DNA of 64,000 nucleotides from Nostoc sp. ATCC 53789 (GCF_009873495.1 NZ_CP046703.1:6848501-6912500), one strand, 5' to 3'; positions 34,250 to 44,176 are shown, counted from the first letter of the stretch. The notes: generated from the letters alone by a model not told the origin. Translations and numbers: made by a program.

Positions 34250-36694
34250 TTAATTACCAGCGCAAGATGTAGCGATGAGTGAAGAATTATGAGGCGACGC
34301 AGTAGGTACTTGAGCAACCAAAACCACGTTCCCATTGGCATCCACTACCCATCCTTGAGCTTCCACAATTTGAGTAGGTTCATTGACAGAATTAACCTTC
34401 TGTGATTCTTCTGTGTTTCTCTGCTTGTGAACAACCACTCTCTTCTGGATACCCTCAGCACGATTCTGACTCTCTGGCTCCAATGCAATCCAATCTGCTA
34501 GCACCGCATCATCAGCTATTAATGGCTCCGTGGGATTGGGGGCTATTCCTCCACGCCCAGTTGTAATAAATGAACTTCTGGCTATTTTTCCACCAGAATT
34601 ACAACCAGCAACAATTTGCTGGGAAGCATCAACCAAATTTACAGGCAATTCCACTAATCCTTGACTAGGGTCAACATCTGGTGAGTTGATTCGTACCGTG
34701 CCATTTAATGAAGGGTTTTGCTGAGAAAACGCCGTGATGTCACTTGTTCGCACGTTATTCGGATTGATTTCTTCGCGATCGAGTTTTTCTACGTCTGCAC
34801 GAGTGCGGGGCACAAATCCAAAAATGTTCTTAGCGGTGATTGTGATTTTACCACCAGAGTCAGAGAAGGCATTGGCGGTGATATCGTTATTTCCCAAGGG
34901 AGTAGCGACGATGAAACCATTAGGTGCATTGATGATGATATTACCGCCATCTCCACCCAGTCCTGTTGTACCTGCGTTAGTGGTGATTTGACTTTCGCGG
35001 CGCATCAATAATAAGTTCTGCACCTGTAGGGTAATATTCCCACCTTTACCTGACTCACTATTAGATATGAGTTTTCCTTTGTTGTCGAGAAGTATGGAGC
35101 GAGCGGTTATATTTAAATAGCCTGCTTTTCCAAGATTATTTGGATCTCCGATATAGATTACATTTTTTCGAGCTTGGCTGCTCACAGTTATTGCTGCCCC
35201 ATCTTTGATAATCAATTGCCCTGTAGTTAGGGTCAAGTTTCCGCCATCTCCAGGCCCTTGAGTCCCAGAAAACAAGCTACTGAGCTTAGAACCATTTGGT
35301 GAAGTTCCAATTAGTTCTACCGACTCGGAAGCGTTCACTGTCAAGTTTCCTGCATTGCCTGTAGCTGGTGTAAGTTGGTTAGGAATAAACCTATATATGC
35401 CCTCAGAACTTGTTGATATTCTTGCTCCTCCTTCGATACGCAACCTTCCAGTATTAATTATGATGTTGCCAGCATTTTTATTGCCGTAAGTTGCACTAAA
35501 TAATCCACTGGATATTAAATCACTACCATCTCGAAAGAGAGGGATGTTAGTGCCACCAATTAATTCCACGGAATCTGAAGCGTTTATGGTCAATTGCCCC
35601 TGCAATTGCGCTCCACTTCTGACTACCAACTTCTTAGTATTTACATTTATGTTTCCAGAGTTTGCGTTGGAAAAACTCTGAGTAAACAGTTGTGAATCTT
35701 TTTCAATTACTACAGAATCTGAAGCGTTTACTGTCAAATTCCCTCCTGATTGCGCTCTCAAGGGATTAACTAGAATTAGGAAACTGCCAGCTACTCGCAC
35801 AAGTCCCCCTTGCAGGTGGATATTGCCGCTACCATTTCCATGAGTATCTACAATCGATGGAATTTTATTTAACTGGATGATTTCGATATTCTGGAAATTT
35901 TGAACACCTTCATATCCCAAAACCCAACCTTGGTTGGTTGGGCTTAAACTGACCAGACTATTGCCAGCAACGCTTCCTAATTCAACCCTTCCTGACCTTG
36001 CCGTTATATTTCCGCCCTCTAGCGTGATATTACCGCCTATAAGTGCCAAGGTTTTGCCTCGCTGCACCTGTAAACCAACGCCTTGTCCAAAGATATTAAC
36101 TGCGCCATCTGGACTTGCTTGAGATTGATTGCGGATGGGAGCCGCAGTTGCTCCAAATTGTAAGCCAATGGGAACACTTAATGTCAGTAGAGGTTTAGCT
36201 TGAGGAGATGTAGCACTAAACTTTGTACCATCAGCAAAGTTCAAGCTACTCGCCGTAGTTGCCACAAATGAACCGCCAATATTTAAAGAAGCATTGGGCC
36301 CAAAAATAATGCCGTTAGGGTTAATCAGAAACAGATTCGCCGTGCCGTTAGCTTTCAGAATCCCATCTATCTTAGAAATCGAATTACCCGTCACCCGACT
36401 GATAATGTTCTGAATATCTATTGCATTGTTAAAGTAGGCTGTCCTTTCCGCAGAGACAGAAAACTGTTCAAAGCTGTGGAATAAGTTTGTACCACGAACT
36501 GCCCCACCATCAATCTGGTCTATAAGCTGACCATCGATTAGCTTTGGTGTAATGATTGAACTTTCAGATTCAAGTGTGCCATCTTTTTGTATTTGGGCTA
36601 AGACAAAACTCTCAAAGAAAGTGAGTACTCCAGCAATTGCTAATGTACTCACTATCCCTAACTCCCAGTACCAACTACTTCGGTATCGAGACAT
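34250..36694 (-). CDS. filamentous-haemagglutinin-type exoprotein 2
   Basis: An 814-residue paralogue of the exoprotein at 30427, with the same order of parts. A hydrophobic signal segment ends near VLAQIQ. The TPS domain contains the same NGTANLFLINPNGIIFG run, and a beta-helix follows. The C-terminal segment ASQQIVAGCNSGGKIARSSF and the tail QGWVVDANGNVVLVAQ are nearly identical to the other copy. The middle differs more, including an inserted repeat around AGSFLILVNPLRAQ. This points to a tandem duplication followed by divergence. It lies 282 bases after the second small Cys-tailed gene. The partner transporter is not seen. Confidence 0.88.
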   Translation of the reverse strand: MSRYRSSWYWELGIVSTLAIAGVLTFFESFVLAQIQKDGTLESESSIITPKLIDGQLIDQIDGGAVRGTNLFHSFEQFSVSAERTAYFNNAIDIQNIISRVTGNSISKIDGILKANGTANLFLINPNGIIFGPNASLNIGGSFVATTASSLNFADGTKFSATSPQAKPLLTLSVPIGLQFGATAAPIRNQSQASPDGAVNIFGQGVGLQVQRGKTLALIGGNITLEGGNITARSGRVELGSVAGNSLVSLSPTNQGWVLGYEGVQNFQNIEIIQLNKIPSIVDTHGNGSGNIHLQGGLVRVAGSFLILVNPLRAQSGGNLTVNASDSVVIEKDSQLFTQSFSNANSGNINVNTKKLVVRSGAQLQGQLTINASDSVELIGGTNIPLFRDGSDLISSGLFSATYGNKNAGNIIINTGRLRIEGGARISTSSEGIYRFIPNQLTPATGNAGNLTVNASESVELIGTSPNGSKLSSLFSGTQGPGDGGNLTLTTGQLIIKDGAAITVSSQARKNVIYIGDPNNLGKAGYLNITARSILLDNKGKLISNSESGKGGNITLQVQNLLLMRRESQITTNAGTTGLGGDGGNIIINAPNGFIVATPLGNNDITANAFSDSGGKITITAKNIFGFVPRTRADVEKLDREEINPNNVRTSDITAFSQQNPSLNGTVRINSPDVDPSQGLVELPVNLVDASQQIVAGCNSGGKIARSSFITTGRGGIAPNPTEPLIADDAVLADWIALEPESQNRAEGIQKRVVVHKQRNTEESQKVNSVNEPTQIVEAQGWVVDANGNVVLVAQVPTASPHNSSLIATSCAGN

Positions 36695-36976
36695 GACAAA
36701 CTTGCACCCAAAAAATAAGAGTATATTAAAATACTGCTCTTTGCTAGTTAAATAAGTTAAGTGAGTGTGAAAAATTAAAGGTTTGTAATAAGGGATTCAT
36801 CCCTTACTACGAGCCAATCTAATTAATCTTACATTGCGTAAGATAATTTTATTTGTCCTTGCTCACTAACTTATCGTGATACTTGAAATTATCTCTGTAA
36901 CCTAACTAGTAAATGCAAAGTTCAGTATTTGTATACTCACTAGAATAAACTTTTTACAGTCTAAAAACTAAATTAT

Positions 36977-37288
36977 TTAGCAGTTACAACCTAGAGGACT
37001 GCCAGTTGAAGGGCAAGGAATACACCATGATTTTTCCATCAGCACAATTTCTTGTTTTGGAGTTACCGGCAATAACTCATTTACTTGCTGGTTATTAACT
37101 GCATTATCAGATTTGATTTTATTTGGGTCAAGATTACACTGCCATTGAACGATTAAAGCTCTATCATCTAAGACACCGTACTTCTCAAGCACACTGTATA
37201 AACCAGCGTTATTAACGCTTTCAAGGAGTTTTTGTTCAATCTCGGCTTGTAATTGTTGTAATGTCTCAGGATTCATGATTGTTTCCAT
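36977..37288 (-). CDS. small Cys-tailed protein 2 (leader-like N-terminus)
   Basis: A 103-residue protein homologous to the one at 33495. The helical N-terminus (ETLQQLQAEIEQKLLES, VLEKYGVLDDRALIV, QCNLDPNKI) aligns along its length. The tail is SWCIPCPSTGSPLGCNC, again four cysteines but with different spacing. Translation may begin at METIM or at the internal ATG (M5, 37276). It precedes exoprotein 2 by 282 bases on the same strand. The function is unknown. A ribosomally made, modified peptide or a metal/disulfide protein would fit, and so would a simple regulatory partner of the exoprotein. Confidence 0.68.
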   Translation of the reverse strand: METIMNPETLQQLQAEIEQKLLESVNNAGLYSVLEKYGVLDDRALIVQWQCNLDPNKIKSDNAVNNQQVNELLPVTPKQEIVLMEKSWCIPCPSTGSPLGCNC

Positions 37289-37425
37289 TTCCTACAGAAT
37301 GTGTATAATTCTGCTTCAGCTTGACCCGGAACAATTACGCATAACTTCATAAAAATTCATATCTTACTACTGAATTTACTTATCTCGCGCTTCACCAAAA
37401 TCTAAAATTCAGACAGCTTCCTTTG

Positions 37426-38253
37426 CTAATTCTTTATTCCCGTTGCAGCAATACCTTGAATAAACTGACGCTGACCGATGAAAAATAACACCATCACTGG
37501 AACTGTCGCTATTGTCACCGCCGCCATCATCAAAGGCCAATTATTCGTAAATTGTTCTTGAAACTCAGCCAACGCCAGTTGCACTGTTCTTAATTCGGGA
37601 CGGGTTGTAAATACCAGAGGTTTAAACAAATCATTCCATTCGCCGATGAAGGTGAACAAAAACAGCGTCACCAAGGCTGGACGGGCTAAAGGTAACATTA
37701 CCCGCCACAATATTTGTAACCTGGTTGCCCCATCTATGGCTGCGGCTTCCTCTAATTCCACAGGAATTGTCTGGAAATACTGACGTAATAAGAAAATCCC
37801 AAACCCATTGACAGCAGTTGGTAAAATGAGCGCCCAGTATGTATTTATCAAGTGTCCCCACTTCAAAACCAAAAAGATGGGAATCACCAATAACTGAAAA
37901 GGAATTACCAAAGTTGCTAAAACAACCAATAGCAGTGCTTGCCGTCCCCGAAACTTCAGCCGTGCTAAGGCGTAACCAGCCAAAGCAGAAGTGACAATCT
38001 GAAACGCCGTCACAGCGATCGCTACCAAGGTAGAATTAGCAAACGCCAGCAAAAATTTTCCCTGTTGCCATGCAACGCGGTAATTAGCTAAAGACCAGTT
38101 ATTTTTAGACAAATTTTCTGGGCTGGCGGCTGTCGATGCAAAGGAGGTGAGAAGAACCACAAATAGCGGTAGTAAAACGATAAATGCCCCTAGCAGTAAG
38201 ACTACTAGGCTCAAAAAATCACCAGATTTCAGATTCGGGTTTGGTTTAGACAT
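37426..38253 (-). CDS. carbohydrate ABC transporter permease, MalG type
   Basis: A 275-residue inner-membrane permease with six hydrophobic segments. The EAA loop that contacts the ATPase is EEAAAIDGATRLQILWRVML (about 168-187). The type is the sugar/glycerol-phosphate importer family (MalG/UgpE/LacG). The partner permease, binding protein and ATPase are not adjacent here, so it is an isolated component in this window. The substrate cannot be inferred. Confidence 0.9.
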   Translation of the reverse strand: MSKPNPNLKSGDFLSLVVLLLGAFIVLLPLFVVLLTSFASTAASPENLSKNNWSLANYRVAWQQGKFLLAFANSTLVAIAVTAFQIVTSALAGYALARLKFRGRQALLLVVLATLVIPFQLLVIPIFLVLKWGHLINTYWALILPTAVNGFGIFLLRQYFQTIPVELEEAAAIDGATRLQILWRVMLPLARPALVTLFLFTFIGEWNDLFKPLVFTTRPELRTVQLALAEFQEQFTNNWPLMMAAVTIATVPVMVLFFIGQRQFIQGIAATGIKN

Positions 38254-38433
38254 AACTTGAGCCGCAAAGCATTTATTTCGCTAGTACTAGAGCATTGCCC
38301 CCAGCAACCATTAATCTATAAACATAGTCTACTTGTTAAGTTAAATTAAACCACAGAGATTGTTACCCTCAGTTCATAGGGTAAATCGAATCCTGGTGTC
38401 AAATAATTCAGTTTTACGGGAGTAAACATAACC

Positions 38434-39132
38434 ATGCAGCAGCTTACAGACCAATTTAAAGAATTAGATTTCAAAAGCGAAACATACAAAGATGCTTATA
38501 GCCGGATTAATGCGATCGTGATTGAAGGGGAACAAGAAGCCCATGAAAATTACATCACACTAGCCCAACTGCTGCCAGAATCTCATGATGAATTAATTCG
38601 CCTATCCAAGATGGAAAGCCGCCATAAGAAAGGATTTGAAGCTTGTGGGCGCAATTTGGCTGTTACACCAGATTTGCCATTTGCCAAAGAGTTTTTCTCC
38701 GGCCTACACCAAAATTTTCAAACAGCCGCGGCATCGGGAAAAGTGGTTACTTGTCTGTTGATTCAGTCTTTAATTATTGAATGTTTTGCGATCGCAGCAT
38801 ATAACATTTACATCCCCGTTGCCGACGATTTTGCCCGCAAAATTACTGAAGGAGTAGTTAAAGAAGAATACAGCCACCTCAATTTTGGAGAAGTTTGGTT
38901 GAAAGAACACTTTGCAGAATCCAAAGCTGAACTTGAACTTGCAAATCGCCAGAACCTACCCATCGTCTGGAAAATGCTCAACCAAGTAGAAGGTGATGCC
39001 CACACAATGGCAATGGAAAAAGATGCTTTGGTAGAAGACTTCATGATTCAGTATGGTGAAGCATTGAGTAACATTGGTTTTACGACTCGCGATATCATGC
39101 GCTTGTCAGCCTACGGACTCATAGGTGCTTAA
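38434..39132 (+). CDS. ado: aldehyde-deformylating oxygenase
   Basis: A 232-residue ferritin-like di-iron enzyme that converts fatty aldehydes to alkanes and formate. All six iron ligands of the family are in place: E33, E61, H64, E116, E145 and H148, in the EGEQEA, ESRHKK, IIECFA and EEYSHLNF contexts. It takes its aldehyde from the acyl-ACP reductase encoded 126 bases downstream. The pair followed by accA, an SDR gene and folE is a conserved cyanobacterial order. The products, mainly heptadecane-type alkanes, reside in cyanobacterial membranes. Confidence 0.97.
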   Translation: MQQLTDQFKELDFKSETYKDAYSRINAIVIEGEQEAHENYITLAQLLPESHDELIRLSKMESRHKKGFEACGRNLAVTPDLPFAKEFFSGLHQNFQTAAASGKVVTCLLIQSLIIECFAIAAYNIYIPVADDFARKITEGVVKEEYSHLNFGEVWLKEHFAESKAELELANRQNLPIVWKMLNQVEGDAHTMAMEKDALVEDFMIQYGEALSNIGFTTRDIMRLSAYGLIGA

Positions 39133-39258
39133 AAAAGTGCTGACTAACGAGTGCTGAGTGCTGAGTAGTTCAAATTCAGAACTCAGAACTCCTAACCCAC
39201 AACTCCTAACTCTCCTAAATCCCCCCCCTCAAGACAGCATAAGCCTAATAATCACTAC

Positions 39259-40278
39259 ATGTTTGGTCTAATTGGACATCTGACTAGTTTAGAACACGCT
39301 CAAGCGGTAGCCCAAGAATTGGGATACCCAGAATATGCCGATCAAGGGCTAGACTTTTGGTGCAGCGCCCCGCCGCAAATTGTCGATACTATTATTGTCA
39401 CCAGTGTTACTGGGCAACAAATTGAAGGACGGTATGTAGAATCTTGCTTTTTGCCGGAAATGCTAGCTAGTCGCCGCATCAAAGCCGCCACACGGAAAAT
39501 CCTCAACGCCATGGCCCATGCACAGAAGCACGGCATTAACATCACAGCTTTAGGCGGATTTTCCTCGATTATTTTTGAAAACTTTAAGTTAGAGCAGTTT
39601 AGCCAAGTCCGCAATATCAAACTAGAGTTTGAACGCTTCACCACAGGAAACACGCATACTGCCTACATTATTTGTAAGCAGGTGGAAGAAGCATCCAAAC
39701 AACTGGGAATTAATCTATCAAACGCAACTGTTGCGGTATGTGGAGCAACTGGGGATATTGGTAGTGCCGTTACACGCTGGTTAGATGCGAGAACAGATGT
39801 CCAAGAACTCCTGCTAATCGCCCGTGATCAAGAACGTCTCAAAGAGTTGCAAGGCGAACTGGGGCGGGGGAAAATCATGGGTTTGACAGAAGCGCTACCC
39901 CAAGCCGATGTTGTAGTTTGGGTTGCTAGTATGCCCAGAGGCGTGGAAATTGACCCTACCACTTTGAAACAACCCTGTTTGTTGATTGATGGTGGCTATC
40001 CTAAAAACTTAGCGACAAAAATTCAATATCCTGGCGTACACGTGTTAAATGGTGGGATTGTAGAGCATTCCCTGGATATTGACTGGAAAATTATGAAAAT
40101 AGTCAATATGGACGTGCCAGCCCGTCAGCTGTTTGCCTGTTTTGCCGAATCAATGCTGCTGGAATTTGAGAAGTTATACACGAACTTTTCGTGGGGACGG
40201 AATCAGATTACCGTAGATAAAATGGAGCAGATTGGCCGGGTGTCAGTAAAACATGGATTTAGACCGTTGTTGGTTTAG
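39259..40278 (+). CDS. aar: long-chain acyl-ACP reductase
   Basis: A 339-residue enzyme that reduces acyl-ACP to fatty aldehyde with NADPH, supplying ado. It begins MFGLIGHLTSLEHAQAVA, as is typical for the family. The nucleotide-binding motif is CGATGDIGSAVTRW near residue 160. The catalytic cysteine of the family is C294 in Synechococcus numbering; the corresponding C-terminal region here has FACFAES. The length and order next to ado are standard. Confidence 0.96.
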   Translation: MFGLIGHLTSLEHAQAVAQELGYPEYADQGLDFWCSAPPQIVDTIIVTSVTGQQIEGRYVESCFLPEMLASRRIKAATRKILNAMAHAQKHGINITALGGFSSIIFENFKLEQFSQVRNIKLEFERFTTGNTHTAYIICKQVEEASKQLGINLSNATVAVCGATGDIGSAVTRWLDARTDVQELLLIARDQERLKELQGELGRGKIMGLTEALPQADVVVWVASMPRGVEIDPTTLKQPCLLIDGGYPKNLATKIQYPGVHVLNGGIVEHSLDIDWKIMKIVNMDVPARQLFACFAESMLLEFEKLYTNFSWGRNQITVDKMEQIGRVSVKHGFRPLLV

Positions 40279-40405
40279 TCATTAGTCATTTGTCCTTGGT
40301 CATTAGTCATTGGTCATTTGTTATTTGCAAAGGACAAAGGACAAAGGACAAAGGGCAAAGGACAAAAGATAGATAACTTATAACTCGTAATTGATAAACC
40401 CTACG

Positions 40406-41386
40406 ATGGCAACTACCGAGCGTAAACCGCTACTGTTAGATTTTGAAAAGCCCCTAGCAGAACTTGCAACCCGAATCGATCAAATTCGGCAACTTGCAGA
40501 AGAAAATGGCGTTGATGTTTCTGGTCAAATTCGTCAACTAGAAGCACGCGCCATGCAACTACGTGAGGAAATTTTTACTAGTCTATCGCCTTCCCAGCGA
40601 TTGCAAGTCGCTCGTCATCCGCGTCGTCCCAGTACTCTCGATTACATTCAGGCTATTAGCGATGAATGGATGGAATTGCATGGCGATCGCTGTGGTGGTG
40701 ACGATCCGGCTTTAGTTGGTGGAGTCGGTCGTCTGAGTGGGCAACCTGTGGTGATGTTGGGTCATCAAAAAGGTCGTGATACCAAAGACAATATTGCCCG
40801 TAACTTTGGAATGCCTTATCCTGGCGGCTACCGCAAAGCCATGCGCTTGATGGAACACGCTAATAAGTTTAGTATGCCCATACTAACTTTTATCGACACA
40901 CCAGGGGCTTGGTCTGGAGTGGAAGCAGAACATCAAGGTCAAGGAGAAGCGATCGCTTACAACTTGCGGGAAATGTTTTGCTTAGATGTGCCAATTATCT
41001 GCACAGTTATTGGTGAAGGTGGTTCTGGTGGCGCACTTGGTATTGGTGTAGGCGATCGCCTGCTCATGTTTGAACACTCCGTTTATACTGTCGCCACCCC
41101 CGAAGCCTGTGCCGCCATTTTGTGGAAAGATGCTGGTAAAGCTCCTCAAGCCGCCGTTGCGCTGAAAATTATTTCCCACGACCTCAAAAGATTGGGAATT
41201 ATCGACCAAATACTGCCTGAACCCACTGGTGGCGCTCATTCCGATCCTTTAAAAGCTGCTACCACGCTCAAGCAAGTTCTGCTAGAAAATTTGGACGAAC
41301 TTAACCATTTAACCGCTCCAGAACGCCGCCAACTACGTTATGAAAAATTCCGTAAAATTGGTGTTTTTACAGAAGTTGCCCACTAA
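40406..41386 (+). CDS. accA: acetyl-CoA carboxylase carboxyltransferase subunit alpha
   Basis: The 326-residue alpha subunit of the carboxyltransferase that makes malonyl-CoA, the first committed step of fatty-acid synthesis. It is recognised by the crotonase-fold core, including FIDTPGAWSGVEAEHQGQGEA, VIGEGGSGGALGIGVGD and ATPEACAAILWKDA. The ATG at 40406 is chosen over a TTG five codons upstream. It follows aar and shares its pathway. The beta subunit, accD, is elsewhere. Confidence 0.97.
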   Translation: MATTERKPLLLDFEKPLAELATRIDQIRQLAEENGVDVSGQIRQLEARAMQLREEIFTSLSPSQRLQVARHPRRPSTLDYIQAISDEWMELHGDRCGGDDPALVGGVGRLSGQPVVMLGHQKGRDTKDNIARNFGMPYPGGYRKAMRLMEHANKFSMPILTFIDTPGAWSGVEAEHQGQGEAIAYNLREMFCLDVPIICTVIGEGGSGGALGIGVGDRLLMFEHSVYTVATPEACAAILWKDAGKAPQAAVALKIISHDLKRLGIIDQILPEPTGGAHSDPLKAATTLKQVLLENLDELNHLTAPERRQLRYEKFRKIGVFTEVAH

Positions 41387-41737
41387 AACCATTACCTAAT
41401 GATGGATTAGTAAAGCAGCAATGCTATAATTGCCTATGTGCTTAAAGATTTTTAACAATCTGGCCATAGGCATTTGCATGTTTGGCAAATCTACTCAATC
41501 AAATTGAGTAGCTTTTGTGTTATTGAGTAATCTAATTTGAGTGTACGGCGTGGTTTTCCAGGCGACGATTTGTTGTCTTCACTGATAAAACCCACAATAT
41601 GCCCACTATTGCACTGCATCATAGCAGTTGCTTAATGGAAATCATCAGATTTTTAGATTCCTTTAATCTATCTAAACCGATAAATGTGAATAATTGGGTG
41701 GTACTAGGTGGGAACTGCCAAAAAATTGGGAGACATC
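41387..41737. other. accA-SDR spacer with a possible small RNA
   Basis: The 351-base spacer holds a good extended -10 box (TGCTATAAT, 41422-41430) and a perfect hairpin with short T-run at 41491-41515. Together they could make a transcript of about 80 bases. The SDR leader follows. Confidence 0.4.
41437..41519 (+). ncRNA. candidate small RNA
   Basis: The proposed start is about seven bases after the TATAAT of TGCTATAAT. The proposed end is the hairpin CTACTCAAT/ATTGAGTAG at 41491-41511 with CTTTTG after it. No -35 box is convincing, and no known family (for example Yfr1) was recognised. It may instead be part of a leader. Confidence 0.3.
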
Positions 41738-42463
41738 ATGAATGTTGAGCAAAAACGACGCGCCCTGATTACTGGGGCCAGTAGTGGAATTGGGAAAGCA
41801 ACGGCTTTAGCCTTTGCCAAAGCCGGAATAGATGTCGCCTTAGTCAGCCGTTCTTTGAATAAGTTAGAGGCGGTGGCAGAAGCTGTACAGCATACTGGGG
41901 TAGAAGCGAAAGCTTACGCTGTAGATTTAGCGCGGATCTTTGAAGTAAAAGAAAAAATCCAAGCGATCGCTCTTGACTTTGGTGATATAGACATTCTGGT
42001 AAACAGTGCGGGCATTGCCTATACAGCCACTTTGAGCGAAACTCCCCTAGAAGGATGGCAGCAGGTAATTGACTTGAATCTTACCAGCGTGTTTCAGTGC
42101 ATTTTAGGAATTTTACCTTCAATGCGCGATCGGGGCACAGGCACAATTATCAACGTCGCTTCAATTGCTGCCAAGCAACCGTTTCCCGGTTGGGGAGCAT
42201 ACAGCGTCAGTAAAGCTGGTTTGATTGCCCTCTCTCAAACCCTTGCACAAGAAGAACGTACCCACGGCATTCGTGTCACAGCTATCTCTCCTGGCGCAGT
42301 CAATACCGAACTTTGGGACACAGAAACAGTCCATGTCGACTTAGACCGTTCTAAGATGTTAACCCCGGAAATAGTGGCTCAGTCAATTCTTTACACAGTT
42401 CTGTTACCACAACAGGCAGTTATAGACGAATTGACCCTGATGCCCAGTGCTGGCGCACTTTAA
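41738..42463 (+). CDS. short-chain dehydrogenase/reductase
   Basis: A 241-residue classical SDR. The nucleotide-binding motif is TGASSGIGKATALA, and the catalytic residues are S (NVASIAA), Y and K in YSVSK. It may reduce a ketoacyl, sugar or pterin substrate. The ATG at 41738 has GGAG at ideal spacing and is preferred to a GTG ten codons earlier. It lies between accA and folE, an order seen in other cyanobacteria (ado-aar-accA-SDR-folE). A pterin role next to folE or a fatty-acid role next to accA are both possible. Confidence 0.9.
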   Translation: MNVEQKRRALITGASSGIGKATALAFAKAGIDVALVSRSLNKLEAVAEAVQHTGVEAKAYAVDLARIFEVKEKIQAIALDFGDIDILVNSAGIAYTATLSETPLEGWQQVIDLNLTSVFQCILGILPSMRDRGTGTIINVASIAAKQPFPGWGAYSVSKAGLIALSQTLAQEERTHGIRVTAISPGAVNTELWDTETVHVDLDRSKMLTPEIVAQSILYTVLLPQQAVIDELTLMPSAGAL

Positions 42464-42555
42464 TTTATCCTTTGTCATCAGTCCTTTGCAAATGACCAAT
42501 GTACTAATGACTAATGACTAATGACCAACTTTCAAACCATAACCAAGACTGAATC

Positions 42556-43263
42556 ATGACTATCGCTAGTTCCAACGGTTCCAATTACTCTCAATCGCCT
42601 CTGATTCCCGACTTGGCAGAAGCCATAACTCCTAGACCCGATCGCAATACGAATAACGGGCGACAAGCTGATTTGTTCCCGCCAAAAGAGGAACATATAG
42701 AGGAAATGAAGGATGCAGTGCGGAAAATAATATTGGGCGTTGGCGAAGATCCTGAACGCGAAGGACTCCTCAAAACACCAAAGCGAGTGGCCGAGGCAAT
42801 GCGGTTTCTTACCAGTGGCTACAACCAATCCCTTGAAGAACTCGTTAACGATGCCATCTTTGATGAAGGGCATAACGAGATGGTACTAGTCCGAGACATT
42901 AATTTTTTTAGTCTGTGCGAACACCACATGCTGCCATTTATGGGTAGAGCGCACGTTGCTTATATCCCCAACCAAAAAGTTGTAGGACTGAGCAAACTGG
43001 CCCGCATTGTTGAGATGTATTCCCGTCGCTTGCAAGTCCAGGAGAGGTTAACCCGCCAAATTGCCGAAGCAATTCAGACCATTCTAGAACCCCAAGGCGT
43101 AGCCGTTGTGATGGAAGCTAGCCACATGTGTATGGTAATGCGAGGCGTACAAAAACCAGGTTCTTGGACTGTCACTAGCGCAATGGTTGGCGTGTTCCAA
43201 GAAGAGCATAAAACCCGCGAAGAATTTTTTAACTTGATTCGCCATCAACCAGCATTCTTTTAG
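42556..43263 (+). CDS. folE: GTP cyclohydrolase I
   Basis: A 235-residue zinc enzyme that opens GTP to dihydroneopterin triphosphate, the entry to folate and pterin synthesis. The zinc ligands lie in LCEHHMLPF and in the later MCMVMRG segment. The C-terminal active-site core (KVVGLSKLARIVEMYSRR) is complete. An N-terminal extension of about 45 residues with a Pro/Asn-rich start is longer than in enteric FolE and is probably disordered. Confidence 0.96.
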   Translation: MTIASSNGSNYSQSPLIPDLAEAITPRPDRNTNNGRQADLFPPKEEHIEEMKDAVRKIILGVGEDPEREGLLKTPKRVAEAMRFLTSGYNQSLEELVNDAIFDEGHNEMVLVRDINFFSLCEHHMLPFMGRAHVAYIPNQKVVGLSKLARIVEMYSRRLQVQERLTRQIAEAIQTILEPQGVAVVMEASHMCMVMRGVQKPGSWTVTSAMVGVFQEEHKTREEFFNLIRHQPAFF

Positions 43264-43420
43264 GGAATGGGGAATGGGGAATTGGGAATTGGGAAGAGGA
43301 CTTGGGGACAAGGAGAATTGGGGACAAGGGGAAAGACTTGTTTCAAGTTCTCACCTCTTTTCCCGTTGTCCCCTTGTCCCCCTTGCCTCCCCTACTCCCT
43401 TTCTCCTTGCCGCCTGCTCC

Positions 43421-44053
43421 CTACTCCCTACCCCCCAATTTCTCAAACAACTTGGTTACTTTATCTAAATCCTTATCTCCAGGTGCGCGTTCCACACCAC
43501 TAGATAAATCAACGCCACTGGGATTAACCTGACTTAAAGCTTCCACAATATTATCTGCTGTTAATCCCCCAGCTAAAAACCAAGGGCAATTGGGGTTAAA
43601 TTGCTCTAATATTTTCCAATCTAAGGTTTTACCTGTACCACCAAGTTGTTCGGGATGGTAGGCATCCAGGAGTAAAGTATCTACGTATTTTGTGTAATCA
43701 GCCGCCGTGCCCAGATGCTCAAGACTACGAATTCTAAGTGCTTTAATAATTTCGACATTTGGTAAAGCTTGACGTAATTGGTAGCAAAAATCTGGTAACT
43801 CATCCCCGTGTAACTGAATCCCCGTCAACCCAGAATCAACAACTATCTGGCTGATTTCAGGGATACTAGCGTTGGCAAAAACTCCAATTGTGTCAATATT
43901 TGCTGGGAGTTCTGCCACAGCTGCCCGAATTTGGGATGTAGTCACGTAGCGAGGGGAGTTTGGTACACAAATAAATCCTAGTGCTGTTGCGCCCAGAGAA
44001 GCGATCGCTATAGACTGCTGTGGTTGAGTAATGCCGCAAATTTTAACGCGCAT
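43421..44053 (-). CDS. trpF: phosphoribosylanthranilate isomerase
   Basis: A 210-residue TIM-barrel enzyme of tryptophan synthesis that converts phosphoribosylanthranilate to the ribulose form. The catalytic Cys is in KICGITQ at the N-terminus and the catalytic Asp in DAYHPEQLGGTGKTLDW. The phosphate-binding LAGGLTADNI and GVDLSSGVE segments are present. It is a stand-alone gene, as usual in cyanobacteria, where trp genes are scattered. Repetitive low-complexity DNA separates it from folE. Confidence 0.96.
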   Translation of the reverse strand: MRVKICGITQPQQSIAIASLGATALGFICVPNSPRYVTTSQIRAAVAELPANIDTIGVFANASIPEISQIVVDSGLTGIQLHGDELPDFCYQLRQALPNVEIIKALRIRSLEHLGTAADYTKYVDTLLLDAYHPEQLGGTGKTLDWKILEQFNPNCPWFLAGGLTADNIVEALSQVNPSGVDLSSGVERAPGDKDLDKVTKLFEKLGGRE

Positions 44054-44176
44054 GAAAATATAACAAAATATTTAGAATAATCATTTGAAAAGTCTAAACT
44101 ATCTCAAAAACTTTTGGGCCTTGTAATTTTATAATCTTGAGGTCTACGATTAACTTTCTGTTTAGGAGACAAAAGC

